NCBI RefSeq assembly: GCF_004341825.1
Contig: NZ_SMAG01000003.1
Coordinates: forward strand, 186,001 to 250,000
Direction of reading: 5' to 3'
DNA: 64,000 bases
From: Hazenella coriacea
Lineage (GTDB): Bacteria; Bacillota; Bacilli; Thermoactinomycetales; Thermoactinomycetaceae
Positions within the stretch are counted from its first letter, which is position 1, and each line of letters opens with the position of its first letter. Of this stretch, positions 10,925 through 19,637 are shown one piece after another. The position numbers were made by a program, and so were the translations under genes. The notes below the pieces were generated by a model, which was not told where the DNA came from, searched no databases, and saw nothing but the letters and a program-made list of their open reading frames with translations.

Positions 10925-12061
10925 TTACTTTGGTTGGCTCATCACAGGGGTCGCTGGATTTATTCTCTCTGCTATCAATTTTGCCAAAAGATCTAGGGAT
11001 CGATACCCTTCTTCAAAATTATTATCCACTCCGCCTACTTCAACAAGCATGCTGTTTGGTGATAGGGATTGATTATACTCTCCATTATTTCCATGTGCTC
11101 GCTCTTTCGTAATGACAGCTCTTGAAATTCCTGGTACCAACTGATTAAGTTCATTATGGAGTTGGCGGGCCAATTGCAGATTTTCCTCATAATTCTTACT
11201 CGATTTGCCGACGATAAAGGCAAGTCTTGCATAAGATTTCCCATCATGTGTCAATGTAGTTTTGTTTCTTCGTAACGAGTCTCGATGAATATCAATTAAA
11301 TAAGTAATATCTTGATTCTGCTTCATAACAGTTTGTACCATTTTTCGAGACTTTCCATAGGAACCTTCCCAAGTATATTTTTTATGTGTGGCGATTGCTC
11401 CTACACCCTGCTGTTCCAATCTTTGTGCTAAATAATTACTTAAAGTAGTTACATTCACTTTTAAGTCGCTCGCTTTATTAGCACTTCCTTTTTCCTTTAA
11501 CTCAGGAAGATAAGATTCCCAAAAATGAGTAGTGTAGATCAAAACACGTTTGGATAAGCCACTTTCTTTAGCCACTGAAGGCGGCTCTTCTTCTTGGCTA
11601 GATTCCAAACCTTTTAAAATCTCTTTTTCTAGTTCTGGCGGTGGGGGAGACTCCACAGGGATTGAAGTATAATCCACATCAGAACTGGCTAAAACAATCT
11701 CTGAATCAAAGAGAGCAAAGAGTGGCAACTCTCTCCCTAAAAAAGTTCGTGGATCTCGAAAATCAATACTTGTAGCTAAATCAATGAAGAGTCGAGAGGC
11801 TAATCCCTCCATGTCAGGTGCGTCCACACTCTCTTTTAGATATGGAATCTCTCCACCCATCACCATGACGAGCGTCTGATCTGGAATCCGTGATGTTACC
11901 TTACCTATACTAGATGTTTGCAAACTATTTTCTGCTTGCAAGACTACTAGAGATCCCACAACTGCAAAGATCACAGCTATTCCCATCAATATAAACACCA
12001 AGGTTTGTCGTGTTCGGGGTCTCGATATATTAATAATTTTAAATCCTCTCAACTTGTTCAC
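10925..12061 (-). CDS. spoIIP: Stage II sporulation protein P (SpoIIP)
   Basis: SpoIIP is a cell-wall amidase/endopeptidase of the DMP complex that thins septal peptidoglycan during engulfment. The 378-residue product has an N-terminal membrane anchor (about residues 20-45, LVFILMGIAVIFAVVGSLVV), a Pro/Glu-rich linker, and the catalytic domain with IYTTHFWESY (the first catalytic His and Glu), TYLIDIHRDS and the closing LVEVGGVDN. It lies between gpr and yqxA, the conserved order in spore formers, and shows that the organism is a genuine endospore former. Confidence 0.95.
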   Translation of the reverse strand: MNKLRGFKIINISRPRTRQTLVFILMGIAVIFAVVGSLVVLQAENSLQTSSIGKVTSRIPDQTLVMVMGGEIPYLKESVDAPDMEGLASRLFIDLATSIDFRDPRTFLGRELPLFALFDSEIVLASSDVDYTSIPVESPPPPELEKEILKGLESSQEEEPPSVAKESGLSKRVLIYTTHFWESYLPELKEKGSANKASDLKVNVTTLSNYLAQRLEQQGVGAIATHKKYTWEGSYGKSRKMVQTVMKQNQDITYLIDIHRDSLRRNKTTLTHDGKSYARLAFIVGKSSKNYEENLQLARQLHNELNQLVPGISRAVITKERAHGNNGEYNQSLSPNSMLVEVGGVDNNFEEGYRSLDLLAKLIAERINPATPVMSQPK

Positions 12062-12216
12062 CCTCTATCAACAGGTTCTATCTAAAAGTATGTAGTCGTT
12101 CATAGAGTTAGAACTTTTAAATATAATCAGATGTTTTGCGAGGTAAGGGTTTCTATTAATATATTTCCTAGTATATCCCCATAGGTTGCTGTATAAGCCC
12201 ACAAGAAAGGGGATCA

Positions 12217-12243
12217 ATCCCATTGATCGATCCCTATTGTAAA
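12217..12243 (-). terminator. Weak hairpin at the gpr 3' end
   Basis: GGGATC-type inverted repeats overlap the gpr stop codon and are followed on the minus strand by CTTTCTTG. It is a plausible but T-poor terminator. Confidence 0.35.
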
Positions 12244-13322
12244 TGAGAAGCCACATTATCCATGGTTACAGTCTCATGAAGGGCACAGTTAACTCCATTA
12301 GCAACCATTTTGGCAATATTCGCGATGAATGAATCTACTTCTTTTGGAGTTACGATTAGGTTTTGCCCTAATGGAGATAAAACTTCATGGATGAGTTGTT
12401 TTTTCTCTGCTGAATCTAGTCCACCTAACATGCCTAACAATTGATTCTGGGTTTCAGTTGGCACTTGATGTTGTTGCAGATCTTTCACAGAAGGGCGATT
12501 ATAGGGGTCAAGTGGATTGGAGCGAACCCCCTGCATCTCTCGACTCACATGGGAAAGTACAAAGTCGATCGTATCGTGGGCAATCGTAACAGCGTCTACT
12601 ACTGTGGGGACACCAATAGCAATGACGGGGATTCCTAATGTTTCTTTATTTAAAGCCTTACGCTTATTCCCTACTCCTGATCCTGGATGGATTCCTGAAT
12701 CAGCGATTTGTATGGTTGTATTCACTCTAGACAAAGCACGAGAAGCTAATGAATCAAAAGCGATTACAAAATCAGGCTGGCTTTGTTCAACAACCCCTTT
12801 TACAATCTCACTGGTCTCCATCCCTGTGATTCCCAAAACTCCCGGTGAAATCGCACTAACGGAACGATAGCCCTCAGCGACTTGTTCAGGAACAAGCTCA
12901 AATAAATGACGAGTGATCATCGTATGTTTAACGACCCATGGACCAAAAGCATCAGGAGTGACATTCCAGTTCCCCAATCCAACAATTAACGCTTGATCGT
13001 TGGACTTTATACCAATCTCATGAAGAAATCGGCTAAACTCTTCTGCAAAATGAGTTGCCACACGATGCTCTAACATTGAATCTTTAGATCGTAGTCCTGG
13101 AATCTCAAAAGTTAAATAAGTACCTGGAACTTTCCCCAATTCCCTAGCGCCTACCTCATCATCAATCTTGATCCAGCTAGTTGTAATCCCATCTTTTGTT
13201 GTTTCTTCAATCTGTACACCAGGAATCTGGTCCGTATGCTTCAATCTCTCTGAAGCCATTGCGTGAGCTTCACGAGCTAAATCAGTGCGGATGGAGTATC
13301 CACTTAAATCAACTTGGTGCAA
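12234..13322 (-). CDS. gpr: Germination protease GPR
   Basis: GPR is the aspartic-type (A25 family) endoprotease that degrades small acid-soluble spore proteins at germination. It is made as a zymogen in the forespore. The 362-residue product starts at TTG 13322 (AAGGAGG, 8-nt spacing). Downstream come the propeptide region (SGYSIRTDLA), the core with IVGLGNWNVTPDAFGP, PGVLGITGMET, VIAFDSLASR and GVPTVVDAVTIAHD, and the C-terminal segment. A longer reading to 13364 is possible but lacks an equally good ribosome binding site. It is divergent from rpsT and followed by spoIIP, as in B. subtilis. Confidence 0.95.
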   Translation of the reverse strand: MHQVDLSGYSIRTDLAREAHAMASERLKHTDQIPGVQIEETTKDGITTSWIKIDDEVGARELGKVPGTYLTFEIPGLRSKDSMLEHRVATHFAEEFSRFLHEIGIKSNDQALIVGLGNWNVTPDAFGPWVVKHTMITRHLFELVPEQVAEGYRSVSAISPGVLGITGMETSEIVKGVVEQSQPDFVIAFDSLASRALSRVNTTIQIADSGIHPGSGVGNKRKALNKETLGIPVIAIGVPTVVDAVTIAHDTIDFVLSHVSREMQGVRSNPLDPYNRPSVKDLQQHQVPTETQNQLLGMLGGLDSAEKKQLIHEVLSPLGQNLIVTPKEVDSFIANIAKMVANGVNCALHETVTMDNVASHLQ

Positions 13323-13393
13323 ACCTACTCCCTCCTTCCATCTTCTATTAACTAGTGTTACCATTTACTTGTTTTAATTATTCCCGTTCTTCG

Positions 13394-13420
13394 ATTATTG
13401 CTTTTTGCCCTTGCTCATGC
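13394..13420 (-). promoter_or_regulatory. Candidate forespore (sigma-G/F-like) promoter for gpr
   Basis: On the minus strand GCATG (13420-13416), a 15-base spacer and CAATAAT (13400-13394) resemble the sigma-F/G elements. This matches the known forespore expression of gpr but rests on a short motif only. Confidence 0.35.
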
Positions 13421-13426
13421 TAGAAT
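13398..13426 (+). promoter_or_regulatory. Sigma-A promoter of rpsT
   Basis: TTGCTT, a 17-base spacer and TAGAAT, 55 nt before the rpsT start. It overlaps the candidate gpr promoter on the other strand. Confidence 0.65.
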
Positions 13427-13480
13427 ATTGCATGTTGCATGAAATGGGATGCGTATCTTTGAACTCAGGAGGTGAATCGG

Positions 13481-13747
13481 TTGGCAAATATTAAATCCGC
13501 AATTAAGCGTGCAAAAACCAACGAAGTACGTCGTGCACATAACTCAGCACAAAAGTCTGCGATGCGTACTTCTGTGAAAAAGTTTTTGGTTGCTGTTGAT
13601 CAACAAGAAAAAGAACAAGCAGCTGTTTTACTTAAAGAAGCAAGCCGTAGCTTAGATAAAGCTGTAACTAAAGGCTTAATTCATAAAAATGCTGCTGCTC
13701 GTAAAAAATCACGTCTTTCTTCCAAATACAATGCATTAAACGCTTAA
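13481..13747 (+). CDS. rpsT: 30S ribosomal protein S20
   Basis: S20 binds the 16S rRNA 5' domain in the small subunit. The 88-residue, lysine/arginine-rich product begins at TTG 13481 (AGGAGGTGAATCGG upstream), giving [17 protein letters not shown], with a closing [18 protein letters not shown] that is typical of the family. An upstream ATG at 13472 would overlap the Shine-Dalgarno region and is rejected. It is a single-gene unit with its own promoter and terminator. Confidence 0.97.
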   Translation: MANIKSAIKRAKTNEVRRAHNSAQKSAMRTSVKKFLVAVDQQEKEQAAVLLKEASRSLDKAVTKGLIHKNAAARKKSRLSSKYNALNA

Positions 13748-13749
13748 CA

Positions 13750-13797
13750 CCCACATAAAAAAGCGACCCGATGAACTGGGTCGCTTTTTTATGTGGG
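13750..13797. terminator. Bidirectional terminator between rpsT and trpS
   Basis: A perfect inverted repeat of about 20 bp with GCGACCC/GGGTCGC core and flanking A6/T6 tracts serves the convergent rpsT (+) and trpS (-). Confidence 0.95.
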
Positions 13798-13803
13798 TTT
13801 AAC

Positions 13804-14781
13804 TTATAAAATCCCCATCGCATCTTTCATCTTACGAACGGTTTGTTCCGCTACTTCATTCGCCTTTTCAGCACCCTGTTGTAAAATACGAATTAACTCG
13901 TCAGACAGCCGGATTTCGTGGTAACGTTGTTGAATCGGAGTAAGATGATCAATAGTCGCCTCAATCACATCTTTTTTCAATTGACCATAACCAATTCCCT
14001 CGTATTTTCTTTCTAACTCGCAAATTGAGATATCAGCAAAGCGACTGTACAGAACAAGTAGGTTACTCACGCCAGGTTTCGTTTCTGGATCATAGCGAAC
14101 GATATTTTCTGAATCAGTAACTGCTCTTTTTAATTTTTTCTCAATCAATTTGGGTTCGTCTAACATGGTAATATAGTTAAAGTGGCTATCCGCACTTTTA
14201 CTCATTTTTTTCTCTGGTTCATCAAGCCCCATGATCTTGGCACCTTCTTTTTGAATCAGGGCTTCGGGAACCGTTAACACATGACCATAATCACGATTAA
14301 AGCGTTCTGCTAACTCCCGTGTCAATTCAATATGTTGTTTCTGATCTTCACCTACAGGAACCTGATCCGCCTGATAAAGTAAAATATCTGCTGCTTGTAA
14401 GACTGGATACGTATATAAACCAGCCACCACAGAGTCGGAGCCTTTACTTTTCTCTTTGTATTGAATCATCCGATTCAATTCGCCAATCCGAGCCAGACAT
14501 TGTAATAACCATCCAGCCTCACTATGTGCCCTAACTTGAGATTGGACAAATAAGGTAGCTTTCTTAGGATCTAATCCAACAGCCAGATACATAGCAGCAA
14601 GATCCAACGTTTTCTCTCTTAACTCCTGAGGATCACGCGGAATAGTAATCGCATGAAGGTTTACTACACAGTAGTAACAATCAGCTTGATCTTGAAGTTT
14701 TACAAATTGTTGAATGGCTCCTAAATAGTTTCCCAAGTGGACAAAATTTGTAGGTTGGACACCTGAAAATACACGTTTCAC
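13804..14781 (-). CDS. trpS: Tryptophan--tRNA ligase
   Basis: Class Ic aminoacyl-tRNA synthetase charging tRNA-Trp. The roughly 325-residue product has the N-terminal SGVQPTNFVHLGNYLGA (HIGH-like region), the DILLYQADQVPVGEDQKQHIELTR segment that binds tryptophan and ATP, and KKMSKS. The start is taken as GTG 14781 (AAAGGAG, 8-nt spacing; product MKRVFSGVQPT). ATG at 14787 is an in-frame alternative only 2 nt from the Shine-Dalgarno. It is controlled by the T-box leader directly upstream. Confidence 0.97.
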   Translation of the reverse strand: MKRVFSGVQPTNFVHLGNYLGAIQQFVKLQDQADCYYCVVNLHAITIPRDPQELREKTLDLAAMYLAVGLDPKKATLFVQSQVRAHSEAGWLLQCLARIGELNRMIQYKEKSKGSDSVVAGLYTYPVLQAADILLYQADQVPVGEDQKQHIELTRELAERFNRDYGHVLTVPEALIQKEGAKIMGLDEPEKKMSKSADSHFNYITMLDEPKLIEKKLKRAVTDSENIVRYDPETKPGVSNLLVLYSRFADISICELERKYEGIGYGQLKKDVIEATIDHLTPIQQRYHEIRLSDELIRILQQGAEKANEVAEQTVRKMKDAMGIL

Positions 14782-14799
14782 TTTCATCACTCCTTTTTA

Positions 14800-15052
14800 A
14801 AAATAAAAAACCCGTCCCCACAAAAGGGACGAGTTGAGCTCGCGATACCACCCTAATTCACCTAACATTAAAAAGGTACACTCATTGAATAACGGGATTC
14901 TATCCCGACTTGCTCCTAGTAAAAGCAATCGCTTCGTTCAGACAAGCAGCTCCAAAGCCCATTCACATAGGTTACTGATTGGCTTGCACCTTCCGCCAAC
15001 TCTCTGCACAGACTCTCCATGCTACTCTTCTTTGTCATCGCTTTAAGTATTT
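14800..15052 (-). ncRNA. T-box riboswitch (tRNA-Trp) upstream of trpS
   Basis: The leader has the T-box core GGGTGGTATCGCG, a competing terminator (CTCGTCCC / GGGACGGG arms then TTTTTT), and an upstream specifier region GAA-TGG-GCT. The UGG specifier at 14961-14959 matches Trp and the gene it controls. Uncharged tRNA-Trp should stabilise the antiterminator and switch trpS on. Confidence 0.93.
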
Positions 15053-15055
15053 AAG

Positions 15056-15084
15056 ATTATGATACCATAAACCAACATTCATAA
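15056..15084 (-). promoter_or_regulatory. Promoter of the trpS T-box transcript
   Basis: On the minus strand TTATGA, a 17-base spacer and CATAAT, ending just before the T-box leader. The -35 is weak. Confidence 0.45.
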
Positions 15085-15173
15085 TGAGAGAGTATAACCT
15101 TTTACAAACTTCCTCATCATAGGATATAAGTTATATTTTCCAGCAAGTTCAGTTTGAAGTCAAGCATATCTTA

Positions 15174-15202
15174 TTTACAAATGCATTAAAGTGTGCTAAT
15201 TT
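15174..15202 (+). promoter_or_regulatory. Promoter of the ccdC-like gene
   Basis: TTTACA, 17-base spacer, TAATTT, followed 12 nt later by AAGGAGGG and the ATG at 15226. Confidence 0.5.
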
Positions 15203-15225
15203 TTCTATGATAAGGAGGGACGGTT

Positions 15226-15735
15226 ATGGGACAAGTCATTCCTTACTATATACAAATTCTTGCGCCGATTGTTGCGTTAATCATGGCTACGGCTGTCGTG
15301 GTTATTCGCTTGCGTGCAACTAAAAAGCCCACATCCGCCAAAAAAATACTCATTCCCCCTCTAGGGATGAGCACAGGGTTTATGATGTTCGTCTACCCAC
15401 CTACACATATTCCGTGGAGTTGGGCATTGATCGCATTTGTAGCAGGGATTATTTTTTTAGCCATTCCACTGATTCAAACATCCAAGTTTGAAATCATTGA
15501 TAACCAAATCTATCTCAAACGCTCCAAAGCTTTTGTAGTCATCTTAATCATTTTATTAATCATTCGGATGGCTCTACACAACTATATTGAACAACATATT
15601 AGCATCTTTCAAACCGCAGGAATTTTCTTCGTCCTAGCATTTGGCATGTTATTACCATGGCGGCTAGTCATGTTTTATCAATATAAACAATTAAAAAAAG
15701 AGCTATCAAATGAATCCATTGTACCTAATAAATAA
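15226..15735 (+). CDS. ccdC: CcdC-like membrane protein (DUF1453 family)
   Basis: A 169-residue integral membrane protein with about five hydrophobic segments. The stretch YLKRSKAFVVILIILLIIR at about residues 98-116 matches the DUF1453/CcdC family hallmark. In Bacillus, ccdC lies in a cytochrome c biogenesis locus, but its exact function is not settled. Here it stands alone with its own promoter. ATG 15226 follows AAGGAGGG. No cysteines are visible, so it is not itself a thiol oxidoreductase. The real CcdA of this window is at 59.7 kb. Confidence 0.75.
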   Translation: MGQVIPYYIQILAPIVALIMATAVVVIRLRATKKPTSAKKILIPPLGMSTGFMMFVYPPTHIPWSWALIAFVAGIIFLAIPLIQTSKFEIIDNQIYLKRSKAFVVILIILLIIRMALHNYIEQHISIFQTAGIFFVLAFGMLLPWRLVMFYQYKQLKKELSNESIVPNK

Positions 15736-15765
15736 TCTCCTTAATCTAGGAGATTATTTATTTCT
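15733..15765. terminator. Bidirectional terminator overlapping two convergent stop codons
   Basis: AAATAATCTCCT / AGGAGATTATTT perfect stem with a six-base loop. The stop codons of both the ccdC-like gene (+) and the DUF523 gene (-) lie inside or at the edge of it. Confidence 0.85.
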
Positions 15766-16224
15766 GTTCTGATCAAACAATGCTTCCTCTGATCTCACTT
15801 GAATTTGATGTCGTCGTAACAACGCAGCTGTCACCCCCACTCCTGCCTTTTTGATCCCTTTAAATTCTCCATTATAAATGGTACAGCTCCCACAAGATGG
15901 ACTTCGTTCTTTGAGAATCGCTTCTGTGGCTCCAATCTCTTTAGCGATTTTTAAAGTCTCATAAGCTCCTTGAACAAATGCTTTTGTTACATCGTTACCA
16001 TGAATATCAATCACTTTTGCTGTCCCATCTAGCACATCCTCCCCATCTCCACCTACGATCTCTGCTGGGGGGCGCGGGGTAGATAATCCACCCATTTGCT
16101 CAGGACAAACCGGGAGTGCCTCTCCACACCTTACTAATTCTAGGATATCATCGGCTTTTTGATGTTTTTGATCATAGCGACACTGAATCCCCGCTAGACA
16201 TGCACTTACTATTTTTCGAGACAT
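15754..16224 (-). CDS. DUF523 family cysteine-containing protein
   Basis: A 156-residue protein of the DUF523 family, function unknown. Conserved cysteines appear as SACLAGIQCRYD near the N terminus, PVCPEQMGGL, and KERSPSCGSC at about residues 115-124, a pattern suggesting metal or Fe-S binding (inference). The start is ATG 16224, giving MSRKIVSACLAG. The longer reading to 16266 adds residues unlike the family. It is convergent with the ccdC-like gene. Confidence 0.85.
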   Translation of the reverse strand: MSRKIVSACLAGIQCRYDQKHQKADDILELVRCGEALPVCPEQMGGLSTPRPPAEIVGGDGEDVLDGTAKVIDIHGNDVTKAFVQGAYETLKIAKEIGATEAILKERSPSCGSCTIYNGEFKGIKKAGVGVTAALLRRHQIQVRSEEALFDQNRNK

Positions 16225-16547
16225 CTTTGTCAATCCTTTCATTGTTGGATCATAACATATCATCATATAGCCCCTTAACCATTGGAACTTGATGTTCGCT
16301 TTTCATGAACTTGTACCTTACGAAGAAGTGAAGAAGTCGCTCATCCTCCGATTCTAGGAGGAAGCAAACTACACAATTTCATCACTACACCGCGAAGAAT
16401 CATCGAAGTGAGTATATAGTGAAAGTTGCGAACTCATCTAAAGACCTACTCGTATTGTGTAGAACTTGTTACAATAATATCGAGAAGGATTAAAATTAAT
16501 TTAACACAAAAATGACTGTAACCGTTTACTAGAGGAGTGTGTTCCTA
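16225..16547. other. Intergenic region before the FAD oxidoreductase
   Basis: A 320-bp gap between divergent genes. I see a short CCTCC...GGAGG hairpin near 16339-16363 but no convincing promoter pair or RNA element. Confidence 0.4.
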
Positions 16548-17852
16548 GTGTCTGAAAAAGTTGTTGTGGTGGGTGGAGGTTTGGCAGGGTTAAGTGCTGC
16601 TGCTCGACTCGCACACAATGGTTACCAAGTAACTTTACTCGAAAAAGCCCCTAAATTAGGCGGTCGAGCCATTTCAATTCCGTTGAAAGGCTTTAATTTC
16701 AACTTTGGAGCTCATGCCATCTACGCTCGAGATAAATCGATTCTTCGCAAATTTGAAAGCGAAATGCCACTTCATGTCGATTGGAAAGACTTTACACCTT
16801 CTAAAGCTTTCTATGATATGGGAACTTTTACAACCCCTATGCCAGCTACATTAGAAGGATTGTATCGTACAAAAGTGCTGGATTCACAAAATAAAATCCG
16901 TTTTGCTTACGAAGTTTTCAAAACGATGACTTCGATTGAACGTGGAGAAGATGGCGTTCTTATCGGCGACTATCTAAAAAATGAACCTGAACAGATCCGT
17001 GACCTTCTGTTAACTGTTGCCTCTTCAAATTTCTTTACCAACGAACCTGAAAAAATACCTTCTCCTCTCTTTTTCCAGTACTACAAACGTCTTTTTTCTA
17101 CTAACCGAGCGGTCTCCTATATCGGAGGTGGTTGGCAAGCAATTGTAGACTCGTTTGCTAAGATTATTGAAGATAATGGTGGAAACATTGTAACGAAAGA
17201 AAAAGTTATGGAGGTACAGTTGGAAGGAAAATGGATCCGCACTATTGTAGGCAAGAACGATACCTACCAAGCTGACCATTTTATTTTCTGTATTCCACCC
17301 AAAGAGTTAAGTAATTTATTTGCAGATAGTTCATATCAAAATTATTTCACGGAGTACCAAAATTTTTCTCCAACCCAAGTGGTTGTCTACGATATCGGAT
17401 TAAGTGAGCGAATCGCAAGTCCGTATACCTATATCTACCAAAAAGCTCACCGTGTATTTATCACAGATATCTCCTATTACGATGAAACCTGTGTTCCAAA
17501 AGGTGGGCAATTAACACAAGCCATTGCTTACTTGAACGCTGAGGAGATCGCTGAAGGAAAAGCAGATGAGAAAGTAGTATTGATTGAATCCATTTATGAC
17601 AAACACTTCCCAGGCTGGAGAGAAAAGCTTGTCGCAAAACGCGTCTCTAAGAAAGCTACTGTTCAAGAAATCAAATGCATTGAAGATCAACGATTAATGC
17701 CAGTTAAGTTTTATGGTCTCCCCAATGCCTTTTTTGCAGGTGACTGGTGTCAAGGGGAAGGACAGTTATCTGAGCTCTCCTTCACTTCGGCCTATGATGC
17801 AACCAGTCGAATTATGAAAAACTCCTCACTCAATCAAACACATTTAGCATAA
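16548..17852 (+). CDS. FAD/NAD(P)-dependent oxidoreductase, amine oxidase/phytoene desaturase-like
   Basis: A flavoprotein of about 434 residues. The N-terminal dinucleotide-binding motif is VVVGGGLAGLSAAARLA, followed by LLEKAPKLGGRA, as in amine oxidases and phytoene desaturases. The C-terminal FAD-contacting segment reads GLPNAFFAGDWCQGEGQLSELSF. GTG 16548 is preferred (GAGGAG, 10-nt spacing) over GTG 16539, which nearly abuts the Shine-Dalgarno. No carotenoid partner genes are nearby, so the substrate cannot be told. The gene stands alone between terminators. Confidence 0.8.
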   Translation: MSEKVVVVGGGLAGLSAAARLAHNGYQVTLLEKAPKLGGRAISIPLKGFNFNFGAHAIYARDKSILRKFESEMPLHVDWKDFTPSKAFYDMGTFTTPMPATLEGLYRTKVLDSQNKIRFAYEVFKTMTSIERGEDGVLIGDYLKNEPEQIRDLLLTVASSNFFTNEPEKIPSPLFFQYYKRLFSTNRAVSYIGGGWQAIVDSFAKIIEDNGGNIVTKEKVMEVQLEGKWIRTIVGKNDTYQADHFIFCIPPKELSNLFADSSYQNYFTEYQNFSPTQVVVYDIGLSERIASPYTYIYQKAHRVFITDISYYDETCVPKGGQLTQAIAYLNAEEIAEGKADEKVVLIESIYDKHFPGWREKLVAKRVSKKATVQEIKCIEDQRLMPVKFYGLPNAFFAGDWCQGEGQLSELSFTSAYDATSRIMKNSSLNQTHLA

Positions 17853-17916
17853 TTTTTAAACCTATAAGTTATATAACTAGAGCTATAGAGTCATCATTAT
17901 AAGAAAAAAGCTCTTC

Positions 17917-17966
17917 CAATGAAAAGGCTGCTACTTCATATGAGTAGCAGCCTTTTTTCATCTATA
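17917..17966. terminator. Bidirectional terminator
   Basis: AAAAGGCTGCTACT / AGTAGCAGCCTTTT arms around TCATATGA, between convergent genes at 17852 (+) and 17984 (-). Confidence 0.93.
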
Positions 17967-17983
17967 AGATTGATCTGTTCACA

Positions 17984-18571
17984 CTACTGCACTTGAATGG
18001 AAGTAAATACCTTAACGATCACAGCACCTACCAAAATAAACACGAGTGCTACCGAGAAAAATACTGTTGAGAATAACATCTTATCGTAAGCGTATTCTTT
18101 TAATTGTTCAACTGATTTGCCATCCATACGACGGATGTGAAAACGAAGGTTAACATTTCCCACGACTAACATCACAATGGGAGTAGCAATGAAATACCAC
18201 ATCGGAATTCCTTCGATAAAAGCACCATCACCCGCTCTAAAAAATGCTTGAACGATGAAAAAAATCCCTAGAGCCGCCTGCATGAGAAAACCAGAAGTAT
18301 AATAGCGCCGCCAATTTTCTCCTAGCTTCTCCTTTTCATATTGAAAAATCTCTTTCATTTGTGGAAACAAAAGAAGTGGCGGATTATTTACTTTTATAAA
18401 GTATAAGAGCAAGGGAAGGAGTATAAAAAATCCACCTAAAACCCCATACAATACTGGTGCACTCAATTGTGAGATAATTAAGCCAGCAATAATTCCCATA
18501 TAAGCGATGTAAAGAATATTAGAATAGAGAATCTGCTTTTTTCTAAGAGTAGCTAATCGACTTTCCTCCAT
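17984..18571 (-). CDS. Polytopic membrane protein of unknown function
   Basis: A 195-residue protein with about five predicted transmembrane segments (near residues 15-35, 40-60, 92-110, 123-140 and 168-190) and a basic/acidic loop (PQMKEIFQYEKEKLGENWRRYY) between the second and third. No cysteine pair, transporter motif or family signature was recognised. ATG 18571 follows AAAGGAG. It begins 15 nt after the nucleotidyltransferase-like gene and is probably co-transcribed with it. Confidence 0.7.
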   Translation of the reverse strand: MEESRLATLRKKQILYSNILYIAYMGIIAGLIISQLSAPVLYGVLGGFFILLPLLLYFIKVNNPPLLLFPQMKEIFQYEKEKLGENWRRYYTSGFLMQAALGIFFIVQAFFRAGDGAFIEGIPMWYFIATPIVMLVVGNVNLRFHIRRMDGKSVEQLKEYAYDKMLFSTVFFSVALVFILVGAVIVKVFTSIQVQ

Positions 18572-18585
18572 ATGTCAAAACTCCT

Positions 18586-19311
18586 TTACTCCGTTTGTGA
18601 CACCTGCTCTTTCCCAAGAGCAAAGCCCGCAAAAAGTCTTCCACCAAACGGTTCTATTAGTTCTTCCATCCCATGAATGAATGGTTGTTCTTGTTTACTT
18701 ATATAATAGTCCTCAAATATCTTAACATACTTTTTTCCTAAACGATGGTCCAGTTGTTGCAATCGGCGGAACAACCACTTACTTTTCCCATTCCAATATC
18801 CATTCATTCGTAAGAGAAACTCGGCCACCAAGGGAAATAAAGCCTGAACTGCACACAGAGCCTCTTCAGGTACTTGAGCGCCAGCCACATCATCAAGAAG
18901 ATCTGTAATTCTATAACGAAACTGAAGTACATCTTCTTCGGTGAGTGCTTTAGGTCCTCGTTGATACCATTCTTCCGCCTCTTTTTTAAGCTGATTGGCA
19001 AAACCATCATCCCGAATTACTTTCCCTTCAATGCACATTCGCAATAATGATGGATTAGCTGTCTCATATCCAATTTGAAAGTAGTCAAGGTAGGAGCTTT
19101 GATTATAGACAAATGTTTCAATCATCCAACCTAAGACTTCAAAACTTTCTCGATAAGCGTATGAAATCGTGGGATCAATGATCACTAGATCTAATTCTGA
19201 AAACGGCGTTTCCTCTCCTCTACCACTACTACCACCTAATAAGACAACTGAACTGTGGGGGAACTGATCATCGATAAACTGATCAGCCGCTTCGATTGGA
19301 GACTGCTTCAC
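18586..19311 (-). CDS. Nucleotidyltransferase-fold protein
   Basis: About 241 residues. The N-terminal segment VVLLGGSSGRGEETPFSELDLVII fits the Pol-beta-type nucleotidyltransferase signature GG/GS...(D/E)x(D/E), with Glu-Leu-Asp in place of the usual DxD. The rest is helical and resembles the helical partner domain of minimal/kanamycin-type nucleotidyltransferases. Substrate is unknown. The start is uncertain: GTG 19311 has ideal spacing (8 nt) from AAAGGAG, and ATG 19317 is only 2 nt away from it. An open reading frame to 19362 runs into the dispersed repeat at 19346-19515 and is probably not coding. Confidence 0.65.
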   Translation of the reverse strand: MKQSPIEAADQFIDDQFPHSSVVLLGGSSGRGEETPFSELDLVIIDPTISYAYRESFEVLGWMIETFVYNQSSYLDYFQIGYETANPSLLRMCIEGKVIRDDGFANQLKKEAEEWYQRGPKALTEEDVLQFRYRITDLLDDVAGAQVPEEALCAVQALFPLVAEFLLRMNGYWNGKSKWLFRRLQQLDHRLGKKYVKIFEDYYISKQEQPFIHGMEELIEPFGGRLFAGFALGKEQVSQTE

Positions 19312-19345
19312 TTTCATTTCTCCTTTATCTTTAAGTCCTCTATAT

Positions 19346-19515
19346 GAGCATTTTAGTAGCATATGGATCCAAGTCCCATCGAGGCACTATTTCTCTGTCT
19401 CACTCCCGTAGTGCGATCCGCAAAATTCGCTTGCCAGAGAAATATCTCCCCTCCTAGGCTCATTGAAGCAATCTGTAATTTCCAATTTATCTAAGTTATT
19501 TTATTAAGTCAAAGA
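19346..19515 (-). repeat. Dispersed intergenic repeat, copy R1
   Basis: A modular element of about 170 bp. Hairpin arms TATTTCTCTG (19388-19397) and CAGAGAAATA (19435-19444) enclose a conserved loop with GTAG...CGCAAAA. Next comes CTCCTAGG, then a TTTCCAATT...AAGTTATTTT block. The same modules recur at 25.4, 29.4, 43.5, 45.1 and 45.8 kb. Confidence 0.75.
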
Positions 19516-19562
19516 AGTATTTATCTTCTTCCACATATGAGGAGGAGTCTCACTTGAACAAA

Positions 19563-19599
19563 AAGACTACAGATGAATTTCGATCTGTAGTCTAGTTTC
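19563..19599 (-). terminator. Terminator after holA
   Basis: GACTACAGAT / ATCTGTAGTC stem (10 bp) followed on the minus strand by TTTTTGTT. It is nested inside a further CACTTGAA / TTCAAGTG inverted repeat. Confidence 0.85.
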
Positions 19600-19637
19600 C
19601 CTAATGAATTCAAGTGGTATTGTTCAAGTCGAATATA

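Noticed and set aside
14834-15046. 70-codon plus-strand ORF
   Set aside because: It lies entirely within the trpS T-box leader on the opposite strand.
16270-16400. Possible seventh copy of the dispersed repeat
   Set aside because: Only short fragments (such as TCTAGGAGG and a GAAGTCG stretch) resemble the family; the ordered modules and hairpin are not there.
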